64,000 bases of DNA, taken from contig NZ_NKFL01000003.1 of NCBI RefSeq assembly GCF_002223055.1, positions 1 through 64,000 on the forward strand, given 5' to 3'. The position numbers and the translations under genes were made by a program. Numbering within the stretch: the first letter of the stretch is position 1; every line of letters begins with the position of its first letter. Below are positions 1-11,770 of this stretch, one piece after another. The stretch comes from Burkholderia sp. HI2500 (GTDB lineage Bacteria > Pseudomonadota > Gammaproteobacteria > Burkholderiales > Burkholderiaceae). Under the pieces are notes generated by a model that searched no databases, was not told the DNA's origin, and saw only the letters and a list, made by a program, of their open reading frames with translations.

Positions 1-2
1 TT

Positions 3-118
3 TGCCTGATGACCATAGCGAGTCGGTCCCACCCCTTCCCATCCCGAACAGGACCGTGAAACGACTCTACGCCGATGATAGTGCGGATTCCCGTGTGAAA
101 GTAGGTAATCGTCAGGCT
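3..118 (+). rRNA. rrf: 5S ribosomal RNA
   Basis: This is the 5S rRNA of an rRNA operon whose 16S and 23S genes lie upstream of the window. The 5' segment GCCTGATGAC (4-13) pairs with GTCAGGC (111-117) to close helix I. The internal segments starting CCACCCCTTCCCATCC and CCGAACAGGACC are typical proteobacterial 5S. The ends are inferred from helix I pairing and may be off by one or two bases. A terminator follows at 133-158. Confidence 0.97.
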
Positions 119-132
119 CCCTAAGCCAAGAA

Positions 133-158
133 CCCCCGCCCGAAAGGCGGGGGTTTTT
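133..158 (+). terminator. rRNA operon terminator
   Basis: An 8-bp G/C stem, CCCCCGCC (133-140) with GGCGGGGG (146-153), has a CGAAA loop and is followed by TTTTT. It sits 15 bases after the 5S gene, as expected for the end of an rRNA transcript. Confidence 0.95.
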
Positions 159-159
159 G

Positions 160-1831
160 CATTTGAGCGGCGGAAATGCATGGGCACGCGGAGTGGACGG
201 CCTGGCCATATCCAGGCGCCGAATACATCGATTCAGCCACCTGCCGTTCTCGAGAACTCGCAGCGTTGCGCTACTGATCAAACGGATCGAGCTGGTTCCG
301 CACTGGTAGCTGGCGTTGGCTGAAACCCAAATTCAAACATCCATCTTCCCTCTGTTCACGAGGACGGCGGCCAGGTCGAGTAGCGACTCCATTTCGCGTA
401 TCTGACTACCGCTCGGGGCAGATTTGAGCGTCGCCGGGCTGCGGCCCGGTGGGGCATTGCCAACTCCTCGATTGCCGATTCTCGGGCGTCGCTCATCGGC
501 GTATCGAGCTCATCCTCGGCCAAAAATCACTAATGCAATTTCGTGCCTACCGAGCATGTTTCACGGCCTCCGTCACCACACGAGCCGTCAAGCATACCGG
601 GCAACGGGTCGCCGCTATGGACGTTTGGCGCGTTCTCGCTGCGCGCGCTGAGTGGCTGATGCCCATCGAGCGTACGAAGTCGAATCGTGCCGTGAATCGC
701 ATTGTGTAGCCATCCAGGGTGGTTTGTGACTCAATTCGTTGCATCTTCGCTCAAGTCGGCTTGAGCAAAGGAACGGGTGCGTGTAACCCACCGGATGGAC
801 AGGGGCGCTGCTAGCGCGAACCGGTGGGCCGTGTTCCTGCGTTGATTTCGGGTTAGCACGACCAACGCCGGGCAGCGAGCAGTCGATGTCGAAGACTGGA
901 TGTCGCACGCCAGCTTTCCGTCGTCGTCGGATGGATGCGGAGCGGAGAACGCGCCGGCGTCGAATCCTGTGCAGGTACTAGCGTTCAGCTGCACGAGGCG
1001 GGCATCGTACGGGCATGCGGGATGTCTTGCGTATGCCGTGGATTCGCTGCGGTAGGCCGTCCAGATGTTGACGTTGGCCGGCTTGCGTGATGGTGAAAGG
1101 CAGTGGGCGGCATATTGCAGAATGTTCGCCGAGATCGCGTCGACAAGCCTGCGGGGCAGGCCCAGGCGGCGCCGCATATCATCGCCGAGTAGTGGCTGCA
1201 ATGCGTCGATGCGGGCTGGGCCGCCGGACTCACCTTCTAGCACACTATCGCCAGCGCCGACGAGGTACGTGGACGCATCGTTGAGCAGCCACGCATAGGC
1301 GATTGCATCTTCGCTAAGCGGGGGGCAACGAAACCGACGTGTTCCGAACCGAGGCGCCCGGCATCGAGCGCGGGTTTCAGTCGGTCATATGCGGAGAGCA
1401 ATGAAGCTGCCGCGCTGCGTCCTAGGGCGTGGCTGTCGGCAGTGCCTGCTGGCGGATCCTGGTGATCGTGCTCGAGCGACACCAGGCATCTGACGGACCG
1501 GCGGCATGCGCGGTCAAAGCCATGCAGGTCATCGCACGGGCAAGCAGGTGCATGAGGATCAGAACCGGAGGCGGGCAGTTGGTCTGCGATGGTATCGCGG
1601 CTGTGGCTGAAGTCGGCTAGGGTCGGTGTCGCGCGCACCGCTTCCTGTCGGTAGCCGTGGCCACAGGATCCTATGCAGTTGCTGGAAAACGCCCGAAAGC
1701 CTCGTCACGTATATCGCCCGCAGGTCCGATCAGGCAGCCGGTGAGATTGGAAGCAATATCCCCCAAAGTATCGGGGGCGGATCGGTGGGTCCACTCGGCA
1801 CGAAATTTGCGGAAATTTTTCGTTTACCCGC
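160..1831. other. long stretch without an intact gene
   Basis: No reading frame here is long or looks like a known protein; the frames are short and overlap on both strands. The only structured coding-like signal is on the minus strand (see the remnant at 731-1638). No tRNA, no terminal inverted repeats and no transposase motif was seen. A small inverted repeat (CCCCC near 1760 with GGGGG near 1775) is of unknown meaning. The stretch separates the rRNA operon from the tRNA-tufB operon and may be decayed accessory DNA. Confidence 0.5.
731..1638 (-). pseudogene. frameshifted remnant of an unidentified gene
   Basis: Two minus-strand frames join naturally across a run of six G at 1320-1325. The upstream frame (from 1638) reads to GSEHVGFVAP just before the run. 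The next frame continues after it as LSEDAIAYAWLLNDASTYLVGAGDSV, with LL..D..ST and GAGDSVLEGE spaced like a folded protein, and stays open to 731. In the original frame the translation after the run looks random and stops at 1237. This suggests a one-base indel in an old gene. I do not recognise the family. A chance pair of open frames in GC-rich DNA remains possible. Confidence 0.35.
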
Positions 1832-1860
1832 TTGGCAGAGTGCGGAAGAGGTCGTATGAT
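1832..1860 (+). promoter_or_regulatory. promoter P1 of the tRNA-tufB operon
   Basis: TTGGCA (1832-1837), a 17-base spacer and TATGAT (1855-1860) form a sigma-70-type promoter. The A/T-rich tract just upstream (about 1802-1825, with AAATTT and AAATTTTT) looks like an UP element, as at stable-RNA promoters. Transcription would run through an untranslated stretch of about 200 bases to tRNA-Tyr. Assigning it to this operon is inference. Confidence 0.6.
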
Positions 1861-2027
1861 GGCGGTCTTTCGTTTTCAGCGTAGATGCAGATCGACGTTG
1901 AGGGCGGAGTCTGACGAAGATGTGGCACTGATCAGCAGCACCCATGCTTGCCTTAGCCGGGCAAGGGCGGGAGATCGGTGGTCAAGCAGGTGTCGGGAAG
2001 GAAGTGAAAATAATCTTCCGGATCCGC

Positions 2028-2056
2028 TTGACAGAAGTGCGATGCACCCCCATAAT
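2028..2056 (+). promoter_or_regulatory. promoter P2 of the tRNA-tufB operon
   Basis: A perfect -35 TTGACA (2028-2033), a 17-base spacer and CATAAT (2051-2056) lie just before tRNA-Tyr; the start point would be near 2063, about 8 bases before the mature tRNA. This is the strongest promoter match in the tRNA-tuf region and fits a stable-RNA operon. Confidence 0.8.
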
Positions 2057-2070
2057 CGTCAGTTCTCTAC

Positions 2071-2156
2071 GGAGGGGTGCCCGAGTGGCTAAAGGGGGCA
2101 GACTGTAAATCTGTTGGCTTACGCCTACGTTGGTTCGAATCCAACCTCCTCCACCA
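2071..2156 (+). tRNA. tRNA-Tyr (GTA)
   Basis: A class II tRNA of 86 nt with a long variable arm and encoded CCA (2154-2156). Acceptor GGAGGGG pairs with CTCCTCC. The anticodon loop CTGTAAA carries GTA at 2105-2107, and the T arm is GGTTCGAATCC. It is the first of three tRNAs transcribed with tufB, an arrangement like tyrU-glyT-thrT-tufB of enterobacteria. Confidence 0.97.
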
Positions 2157-2200
2157 AGATTATCAGCGCAGTGAGCGGTAAGGAATCGTTTGTGGCCCGT

Positions 2201-2274
2201 GCGGGTGTAGCTCAATGGTAGAGCAGAAGCCTTCCAAGCTTACGACGAGGGTTCGATTCCCTTCACCCGCTCCA
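2201..2274 (+). tRNA. tRNA-Gly (TCC)
   Basis: A 74-nt tRNA including CCA (2272-2274). Acceptor GCGGGTG pairs with CACCCGC, the loop CTTCCAA carries TCC at 2233-2235, and the T arm is GGTTCGATTCC. It lies 44 bases after tRNA-Tyr in the same transcript. Confidence 0.97.
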
Positions 2275-2298
2275 GACCGCGAAGTTGAAGCGTAAAGC

Positions 2299-2373
<75 letters not shown>

Positions 2374-2439
2374 GCAGTAAAAAGTCAGTGTCTTGTTTGC
2401 GCGCGGCGCAACCTGTGAAATTCCTTCTGGGAGTCGAAA

Positions 2440-3630
2440 ATGGCCAAGGGTAAATTTGAGCGGACCAAGCCGCACGTGAACGTTGGTACGATTGGTCACG
2501 TTGACCACGGCAAGACGACGCTGACGGCAGCGATCACGACGGTTCTGACGAAGAAGTTCGGCGGCGAAGCGAAGGCATACGACCAGATCGACGCGGCACC
2601 GGAAGAAAAGGCGCGCGGCATCACGATCAACACGGCACACGTCGAGTACGAAACGGCTAACCGCCACTACGCACACGTCGACTGCCCGGGCCACGCTGAC
2701 TATGTGAAGAACATGATCACGGGCGCAGCGCAGATGGACGGCGCGATCCTGGTTTGCTCGGCAGCAGACGGCCCGATGCCGCAGACGCGTGAGCACATCC
2801 TGCTGGCACGTCAGGTTGGCGTTCCGTACATCATCGTGTTTCTGAACAAGTGCGACATGGTGGACGACGCTGAACTGCTCGAGCTGGTCGAGATGGAAGT
2901 TCGCGAACTCCTGTCGAAGTACGACTTCCCGGGCGACGACACGCCGATCGTGAAGGGTTCGGCCAAGCTGGCGCTGGAAGGCGACACGGGCGAGCTGGGC
3001 GAAGTGGCGATCATGAGCCTGGCCGACGCGCTGGACACGTACATCCCGACGCCGGAGCGTGCAGTTGACGGCGCGTTCCTGATGCCGGTGGAAGACGTGT
3101 TCTCGATCTCGGGCCGTGGTACGGTTGTGACGGGTCGCGTTGAGCGCGGCATCGTGAAGGTCGGCGAAGAAATCGAAATCGTCGGTATCAAGCCGACGGT
3201 GAAGACGACCTGCACGGGCGTTGAAATGTTCCGCAAGCTGCTGGACCAAGGTCAAGCAGGCGACAACGTTGGTATCCTGCTGCGCGGCACGAAGCGTGAA
3301 GACGTGGAGCGTGGCCAGGTTCTGGCGAAGCCGGGTTCGATCACGCCGCACACGCACTTCACGGCTGAAGTGTACGTGCTGAGCAAGGACGAAGGCGGCC
3401 GTCACACGCCGTTCTTCAACAACTACCGTCCGCAGTTCTACTTCCGTACGACGGACGTGACGGGCTCGATCGAGCTGCCGAAGGACAAGGAAATGGTGAT
3501 GCCGGGCGACAACGTGTCGATCACGGTGAAGCTGATCGCTCCGATCGCGATGGAAGAAGGTCTGCGCTTCGCAATCCGCGAAGGCGGCCGTACGGTCGGC
3601 GCCGGCGTCGTCGCCAAGATCATCGAGTAA
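2440..3630 (+). CDS. tuf: elongation factor Tu (copy 1, tufB position)
   Basis: EF-Tu delivers aminoacyl-tRNA to the ribosomal A site as a GTP complex. The 396-residue product has the G1 loop GHVDHGKT (19-26), DCPGHADY (G3) and NKCD (G4), followed by the two beta-barrel domains. GGGAG lies about 6 bases before the ATG. It follows three tRNA genes and precedes tRNA-Trp and secE-nusG, the classical tufB location. The protein is identical to that of the second copy at 21618. At nucleotide level I see differences only in the first 18 bases, a sign of gene conversion. Confidence 0.99.
   Translation: MAKGKFERTKPHVNVGTIGHVDHGKTTLTAAITTVLTKKFGGEAKAYDQIDAAPEEKARGITINTAHVEYETANRHYAHVDCPGHADYVKNMITGAAQMDGAILVCSAADGPMPQTREHILLARQVGVPYIIVFLNKCDMVDDAELLELVEMEVRELLSKYDFPGDDTPIVKGSAKLALEGDTGELGEVAIMSLADALDTYIPTPERAVDGAFLMPVEDVFSISGRGTVVTGRVERGIVKVGEEIEIVGIKPTVKTTCTGVEMFRKLLDQGQAGDNVGILLRGTKREDVERGQVLAKPGSITPHTHFTAEVYVLSKDEGGRHTPFFNNYRPQFYFRTTDVTGSIELPKDKEMVMPGDNVSITVKLIAPIAMEEGLRFAIREGGRTVGAGVVAKIIE
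2458..3630 (+). repeat. direct repeat, tuf copy 1
   Basis: From base 19 of the gene to the stop codon (1,173 bases) I find no difference from 21636-22808. The flanks are unrelated. The two copies are in the same orientation, 19.2 kb apart, with rpoBC and recQ between them. Confidence 0.9.
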
Positions 3631-3657
3631 GCCAGTTATTCGTTGATCGACAGTTTT

Positions 3658-3679
3658 GGGGCTGGCAACAGCCAGCCCC
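3658..3679 (+). other. hairpin between tuf and tRNA-Trp
   Basis: GGGGCTGGC (3658-3666) pairs perfectly with GCCAGCCCC (3671-3679) around AACA. There is no T run after it, so it is not a standard intrinsic terminator. It may stabilise the tuf mRNA end or guide processing ahead of the tRNA that starts at 3690. Confidence 0.6.
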
Positions 3680-3689
3680 AGCATGGTTT

Positions 3690-3765
3690 AGGGGTATAGC
3701 TCAACTGGCAGAGCGTCGGTCTCCAAAACCGAAGGTTGGGGGTTCGATTCCCTCTGCCCCTGCCA
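3690..3765 (+). tRNA. tRNA-Trp (CCA)
   Basis: A 76-nt tRNA including the encoded CCA end. Acceptor AGGGGTA pairs with TGCCCCT (one G-T pair). The anticodon loop CTCCAAA carries CCA at 3723-3725, and the T arm is GGTTCGATTCC. It sits between tufB and secE. Confidence 0.97.
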
Positions 3766-3808
3766 AAAAATAGCCACGTGTCCTACGTGGCATTTGTTTT
3801 AAGGTGTT

Positions 3809-4189
3809 ATGGCGAATCCATCCGTCGAAACTGTAAATACCTCCGGCGATAAGCTGATGCTGGCCCTGGGCGTATTGTTGGTCTTGGCCGGATTCGTAGG
3901 CTTCTTCTGGCTGGCCAATCAGCAGTGGTATGTCCGCGGTGCTGCGTTGGCGGTAGGTATCATCGCCGGCGTGGCCGTCGGTCTGATGTCCGCACCTGGC
4001 AAGAGTCTCATCGCCTTTGCCAAGGATTCGTACAAGGAAGTCCGGAAGGTCGTTTGGCCCACCCGCAAGGAAGCAACGCAAACCACACTCGTCGTGTTCG
4101 GTTTCGTGCTCGTGATGGCGATTTTCCTCTGGTTGAGTGACAAATCGATCGAATGGGTGATTTTCTCGGCGATTCTGGGTTGGAAATGA
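3809..4189 (+). CDS. secE: preprotein translocase subunit SecE
   Basis: SecE clamps and stabilises SecY in the inner-membrane Sec channel. The 126-residue product is the long, three-helix proteobacterial form: membrane segments at about 16-36, 42-62 and 92-112, with the conserved amphipathic region and KVVWPTRKE motif (80-88) before the last one. The start ATG follows an AAGG site. It ends one base before nusG, so the two are probably translationally coupled, as in most bacteria. Confidence 0.97.
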   Translation: MANPSVETVNTSGDKLMLALGVLLVLAGFVGFFWLANQQWYVRGAALAVGIIAGVAVGLMSAPGKSLIAFAKDSYKEVRKVVWPTRKEATQTTLVVFGFVLVMAIFLWLSDKSIEWVIFSAILGWK

Positions 4190-4190
4190 T

Positions 4191-4748
4191 ATGAGCGATA
4201 CTCCGGCATCCCCGAGCGGAAAGCGTTGGTACGTCGTGCACGCCTACTCCGGTATGGAGAAGAGCGTGCAGCGTGCGCTTCAGGAGCGCATCGAACGTGC
4301 TGGCATGCAGGACAAATTCGGTCAGATCCTGGTCCCGACCGAAGAAGTGGTCGAAGTCAAAGGCGGCCACAAGGCAGTGACTGAGCGTCGTTTCTTCCCC
4401 GGCTACGTGCTGGTTGAGATGGAAATGACGGACGAAACGTGGCACCTCGTGAAGAACACCGCGAAGGTCACCGGTTTCGTCGGCGGTGCGCGCAACCGCC
4501 CGACCCCGATTTCCCCGAAGGAAGTCGAGAAGATCATGTCGCAGATGCAGGAAGGCGTTGAGAAGCCGCGCCCGAAGACCCTGTTCGAAGTCGGCGAGAT
4601 GGTGCGTGTCAAGGAAGGCCCGTTCACGGACTTCAATGGCACCGTCGAAGAAGTCAACTACGAAAAATCGCGCGTGCGTGTGTCGGTCACCATCTTTGGC
4701 CGATCCACTCCGGTCGAACTCGAGTTCGGTCAGGTCGAAAAAGTTTGA
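4191..4748 (+). CDS. nusG: transcription termination/antitermination protein NusG
   Basis: NusG binds RNA polymerase at the clamp, suppresses pausing, and links transcription to Rho or to the ribosome. The 185-residue product has the NGN domain beginning [14 protein letters not shown] (11-24) and a C-terminal KOW domain around [16 protein letters not shown]. The start lies one base after the secE stop. A strong hairpin follows the gene at 4758-4781, before rplK. Confidence 0.98.
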   Translation: MSDTPASPSGKRWYVVHAYSGMEKSVQRALQERIERAGMQDKFGQILVPTEEVVEVKGGHKAVTERRFFPGYVLVEMEMTDETWHLVKNTAKVTGFVGGARNRPTPISPKEVEKIMSQMQEGVEKPRPKTLFEVGEMVRVKEGPFTDFNGTVEEVNYEKSRVRVSVTIFGRSTPVELEFGQVEKV

Positions 4749-4757
4749 TCCCGATTC

Positions 4758-4781
4758 GGTGGGCAGCCTCGGCTGCCCACC
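4758..4781 (+). other. hairpin between nusG and rplK
   Basis: GGTGGGCAGCC (4758-4768) pairs with GGCTGCCCACC (4771-4781), an 11-bp perfect stem with only two bases between the arms, so the inner pairs must open. No T run follows. It lies at the start of the 142-base rplK leader and could be a processing site or a Rho-resistant mRNA end. Its function is not established here. Confidence 0.5.
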
Positions 4782-4890
4782 TTCGCGCTTACGGTCCGCG
4801 TCATGGCCGTTGAGGAGCGTCAGTAGCCCGTGGCGAAAGCGCGTTATTACTCACCGAACGCCTTCTCTGGCGTTCCAATGAGGTTCACAA

Positions 4891-5322
4891 ATGGCAAAGA
4901 AGATTATCGGCTTTATCAAGCTGCAGATCCCTGCAGGTAAAGCCAACCCGTCGCCGCCGGTCGGTCCGGCACTGGGCCAGCGCGGCCTGAACATCATGGA
5001 GTTCTGCAAGGCGTTCAACGCGCAGACTCAAGGCATGGAGCCGGGTCTGCCGGTGCCGGTGGTCATCACGGCATTCGCTGACAAGAGCTTCACGTTCGTG
5101 ATGAAGACGCCGCCGGCGACCGTCCTGATCAAGAAGGCGGCGAAGGTGGACAAGGGCTCGAGCAAGCCGCACACCGACAAGGTCGGTTCGATCACGCGCG
5201 CTCAAGCCGAAGAAATCGCGAAGACCAAGATGCCGGATCTTACGGCAGCTGATCTGGACGCAGCCGTTCGCACCATCGCTGGTAGCGCACGCTCGATGGG
5301 CATCACTGTGGAGGGCGTGTAA
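4891..5322 (+). CDS. rplK: 50S ribosomal protein L11
   Basis: L11 forms the base of the L7/L12 stalk with 23S rRNA and is needed for stringent-factor activation. At 143 residues it matches the family length. The N-terminal thiostrepton/RelA-region sequence [16 protein letters not shown] and the C-terminal rRNA-binding domain ending MGITVEGV are intact. rplA starts directly after its stop. In other bacteria L1 represses this pair through the rplK leader; the 142-base leader here is long enough, but I did not resolve the L1 site. Confidence 0.99.
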   Translation: MAKKIIGFIKLQIPAGKANPSPPVGPALGQRGLNIMEFCKAFNAQTQGMEPGLPVPVVITAFADKSFTFVMKTPPATVLIKKAAKVDKGSSKPHTDKVGSITRAQAEEIAKTKMPDLTAADLDAAVRTIAGSARSMGITVEGV

Positions 5323-6021
5323 ATGGCTAAGATCTCCAAGCGCCGTCAGGCATTTGCCGCCAAGGTTGATCGTCAGAAGCTGTACGCGATCGAAGACGCA
5401 CTGAGCCTCGTGAAGGAATGCGCGAGCGCGAAGTTCGACGAGTCGATCGACGTCGCAGTCCAGCTCGGCATCGATGCGAAGAAGTCGGATCAAGTCGTTC
5501 GTGGTTCGGTCGTTCTGCCGGCAGGTACGGGCAAGTCGGTTCGCGTTGCTGTGTTCGCGCAAGGCGAGAAGGCTGAACAAGCACGTGCAGCAGGCGCGGA
5601 AATCGTCGGTATGGAAGACCTGGCAGAGCAGATCAAGGCTGGCCAGATGGACTTCGACATCGTGATCGCTTCGCCGGACACGATGCGTATCGTCGGTACG
5701 CTCGGCCAGATCCTGGGCCCGCGCGGCCTGATGCCGAACCCGAAGGTCGGTACGGTCACGCCGGACGTCGCAACCGCCGTCAAGAACGCGAAGGCTGGTC
5801 AGGTGCAATTCCGTGTCGACAAGGCCGGTATCATCCACGCGACCATCGGCCGTGCATCGTTCGAGCCGACCGCACTGCGTTCGAACCTGTCGGCGCTGAT
5901 CGAAGCGCTGCAGAAGGCCAAGCCGGCAACGAGCAAGGGCGTCTACCTGCGCAAGATCGCACTGTCGAGCACGATGGGCGTCGGCGTGCGTGTCGACCAG
6001 GCTACGCTGGCAGCACAGTAA
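5323..6021 (+). CDS. rplA: 50S ribosomal protein L1
   Basis: L1 forms the mobile stalk at the ribosomal E site and is the known translational repressor of the rplKA mRNA. The 232-residue product carries the signature [15 protein letters not shown] and the C-terminal [14 protein letters not shown] region. Its ATG follows the rplK stop without a gap, indicating coupled translation. The L10-type leader of rplJL begins right after it. Confidence 0.99.
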   Translation: MAKISKRRQAFAAKVDRQKLYAIEDALSLVKECASAKFDESIDVAVQLGIDAKKSDQVVRGSVVLPAGTGKSVRVAVFAQGEKAEQARAAGAEIVGMEDLAEQIKAGQMDFDIVIASPDTMRIVGTLGQILGPRGLMPNPKVGTVTPDVATAVKNAKAGQVQFRVDKAGIIHATIGRASFEPTALRSNLSALIEALQKAKPATSKGVYLRKIALSSTMGVGVRVDQATLAAQ

Positions 6022-6329
6022 GCAAGTATTCGGGCCGCTTCGTTCGCGAAGCGGCCTACATGGGCTTTGGGCGGTTGTTCGTGCAGCAGGGCGAACGACC
6101 GGTTATCAAAGACCGTTGGTGGGGCGCAGCAGTCAGGTGATCCCTTAATTCAAGCCAACGCAGATGGCGAACCCGAAAAAGTTTTGCAGTGGTGAAGCCG
6201 CAGGCCGTGAAGCGATTCCCGGCGTGAGGTGGAAATACTCCTAACGAGGTCGGACGCCGTTGTTGAACGAGGTACGTGAGGTTTCGGCCATGCCGGCCGC
6301 GCCGAACGTATCGTTTCTGGAGGCTAACC
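6022..6329 (+). promoter_or_regulatory. rplJL leader (L10-type autoregulatory leader)
   Basis: These 308 bases hold no gene. The position, directly before rplJ, and the motif-rich segment around AACGCAGATGGCGAACCCG (about 6159-6177) match the ribosomal-protein leader where the L10-(L7/L12) complex represses rplJL translation in other proteobacteria. GGAGG (6319-6323) is the rplJ ribosome binding site. No good sigma-70 promoter was recognised. The assignment rests on position and known biology; a covariance model search would settle it. Confidence 0.65.
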
Positions 6330-6827
6330 GTGCCGCTTAATAGAGAAGACAAGCAAGCCGTCGTCGCTGAGGTTGCCGCGCAAGTCGCGAAGGCCCAGAC
6401 CGTTGTGCTGGCTGAGTATCGTGGAATTGCGGTTGGCGATCTGACCAAGCTGCGCGCGAAAGCGCGTGAGCAACAGGTTTACCTGCGCGTGTTGAAGAAC
6501 ACGCTGGCGCGTCGCGCCGTCGAAGGTACGCCGTTTGCTCCGCTGGCAGAGCAGATGACTGGCCCGTTGATCTACGGCATCTCGGAAGATGCAATTGCTG
6601 CTGCTAAGGTCGTCAACGACTTCAGCAAGAGCAATGACAAGTTGGTCATCAAGGCTGGTTCGTTCGATGGCAAGGTGATGGACAAGGCTGGCGTGCAAGC
6701 GCTGGCAAGCATCCCGAGCCGCGAAGAACTGCTCTCGAAGCTGCTGTTCGTTATGCAATCGCCTGTTTCCGGCTTCGCGCGCGCTCTGGCCGCGCTGGCC
6801 GAGAAGAAGCAAGCGGAAGCTGCGTAA
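6330..6827 (+). CDS. rplJ: 50S ribosomal protein L10
   Basis: L10 anchors the L7/L12 dimers to the ribosome and represses its own mRNA with them. I chose the GTG at 6330, giving 165 residues starting [12 protein letters not shown], because TGGAGG lies 6 bases upstream and L10 proteins begin this way. The frame is open further upstream but that part lies in the leader. The C-terminal helix ([13 protein letters not shown]) binds L7/L12. It is followed by rplL after 63 bases. Confidence 0.97.
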   Translation: MPLNREDKQAVVAEVAAQVAKAQTVVLAEYRGIAVGDLTKLRAKAREQQVYLRVLKNTLARRAVEGTPFAPLAEQMTGPLIYGISEDAIAAAKVVNDFSKSNDKLVIKAGSFDGKVMDKAGVQALASIPSREELLSKLLFVMQSPVSGFARALAALAEKKQAEAA

Positions 6828-6890
6828 TCGAACGTGCATCAGCGTCATTGATCGCTGGCTGTATCCGAATTCAATTTAGGAGTATTTCAA

Positions 6891-7265
6891 ATGGCAATCG
6901 CAAAAGAAGACATCCTGGCAGCAGTCGAAGGGATGACCGTTCTGGAACTGAACGAACTGGTCAAGGCATTCGAAGAGAAGTTTGGCGTGTCGGCAGCTGC
7001 AGTGGCAGTCGCTGGCCCGGCAGGCGGCGGCGCAGCTGCTGCAGCAGAAGAGAAGACCGAATTCACGGTCGTTCTGGCTGAAGCAGGCAGCAACAAGGTT
7101 GCAGTCATCAAGGCAGTTCGCGAACTGACGGGCCTGGGCCTGAAGGAAGCGAAGGACGTCGTTGACGGCGCACCGAAGGCTGTCAAGGAAGGCGTCGACA
7201 AGGCTGCTGCTGAAGAAGCCAAGAAGAAGCTGGAAGAAGCAGGCGCGAAGGTCGAAGTCAAGTAA
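6891..7265 (+). CDS. rplL: 50S ribosomal protein L7/L12
   Basis: This is the multicopy stalk protein that recruits translational GTPases. The 124-residue protein has the N-terminal dimerisation helix pair, an Ala/Gly-rich hinge (about 37-51, including [11 protein letters not shown]) and the C-terminal domain with [14 protein letters not shown]. The ribosome binding site is TAGGAG, 8 bases before the ATG. A terminator-like hairpin follows 20 bases after the stop. Confidence 0.99.
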   Translation: MAIAKEDILAAVEGMTVLELNELVKAFEEKFGVSAAAVAVAGPAGGGAAAAAEEKTEFTVVLAEAGSNKVAVIKAVRELTGLGLKEAKDVVDGAPKAVKEGVDKAAAEEAKKKLEEAGAKVEVK

Positions 7266-7283
7266 GTTTCGGCGCGCTGTGCG

Positions 7284-7316
7284 AAGGCTGGCGGTATTTT
7301 CACCGCCGGCCTTTTT
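7284..7316 (+). terminator. rplL-rpoB attenuator
   Basis: GGCTGGCGGT (7286-7295) pairs along its whole length with ACCGCCGGCC (7302-7311), followed by TTTTT (7312-7316). Since rpoBC has no obvious promoter of its own further down, partial termination here would lower polymerase-subunit transcripts relative to L7/L12, as the enterobacterial rplL-rpoB attenuator does. Partial rather than complete termination is inference. Confidence 0.8.
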
Positions 7317-7642
7317 GTGCTTTGTGGGGACGTTATTCTGGCACTCATTCGGGAGCCCGAATAATCGGCCCCAGAAGCCAAAGAAAACCGCCTGATCGTT
7401 GTCATTGGTCACGAATGGCGGTTCTCTTTGTCTTCTGAAGCGACTGCAGAAGGCAAGTTTGGTCGGGTAGCGGGCAACACAGGCATCCGCTGCCGTCAGC
7501 CAGCGGTTGGTAGCGGCCAACCACCAAGCTTCTCGGCTCGTTCAAGCCGTCGGACGGCCATCGGGTCTCAGTCGGTGAACACTCGGGTTTGAAACGTCCA
7601 GGTATTCCGCCTCGATAGCACCCGCCGTGATTCGGAGATCGT
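7317..7642 (+). other. rpoB leader region, no gene
   Basis: About 326 bases between the attenuator and rpoB. I see a small hairpin TTCGGGAGCCCGAA near 7348-7361 and no convincing promoter or open frame. By analogy with the E. coli rplL-rpoB spacer it may hold an RNase III processing site, but this is not shown by the sequence. rpoB starts at 7643 with GGAG 8 bases before the ATG. Confidence 0.5.
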
Positions 7643-11749
<4,107 letters not shown>

Positions 11750-11770
11750 TCGGACTACGGAGAGAAAGCA

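Noticed and set aside
424-709. Two short plus-strand frames in the rrn-tRNA gap
   Set aside because: They are under 90 codons, overlap each other in different frames, and have no motif or ribosome binding site.
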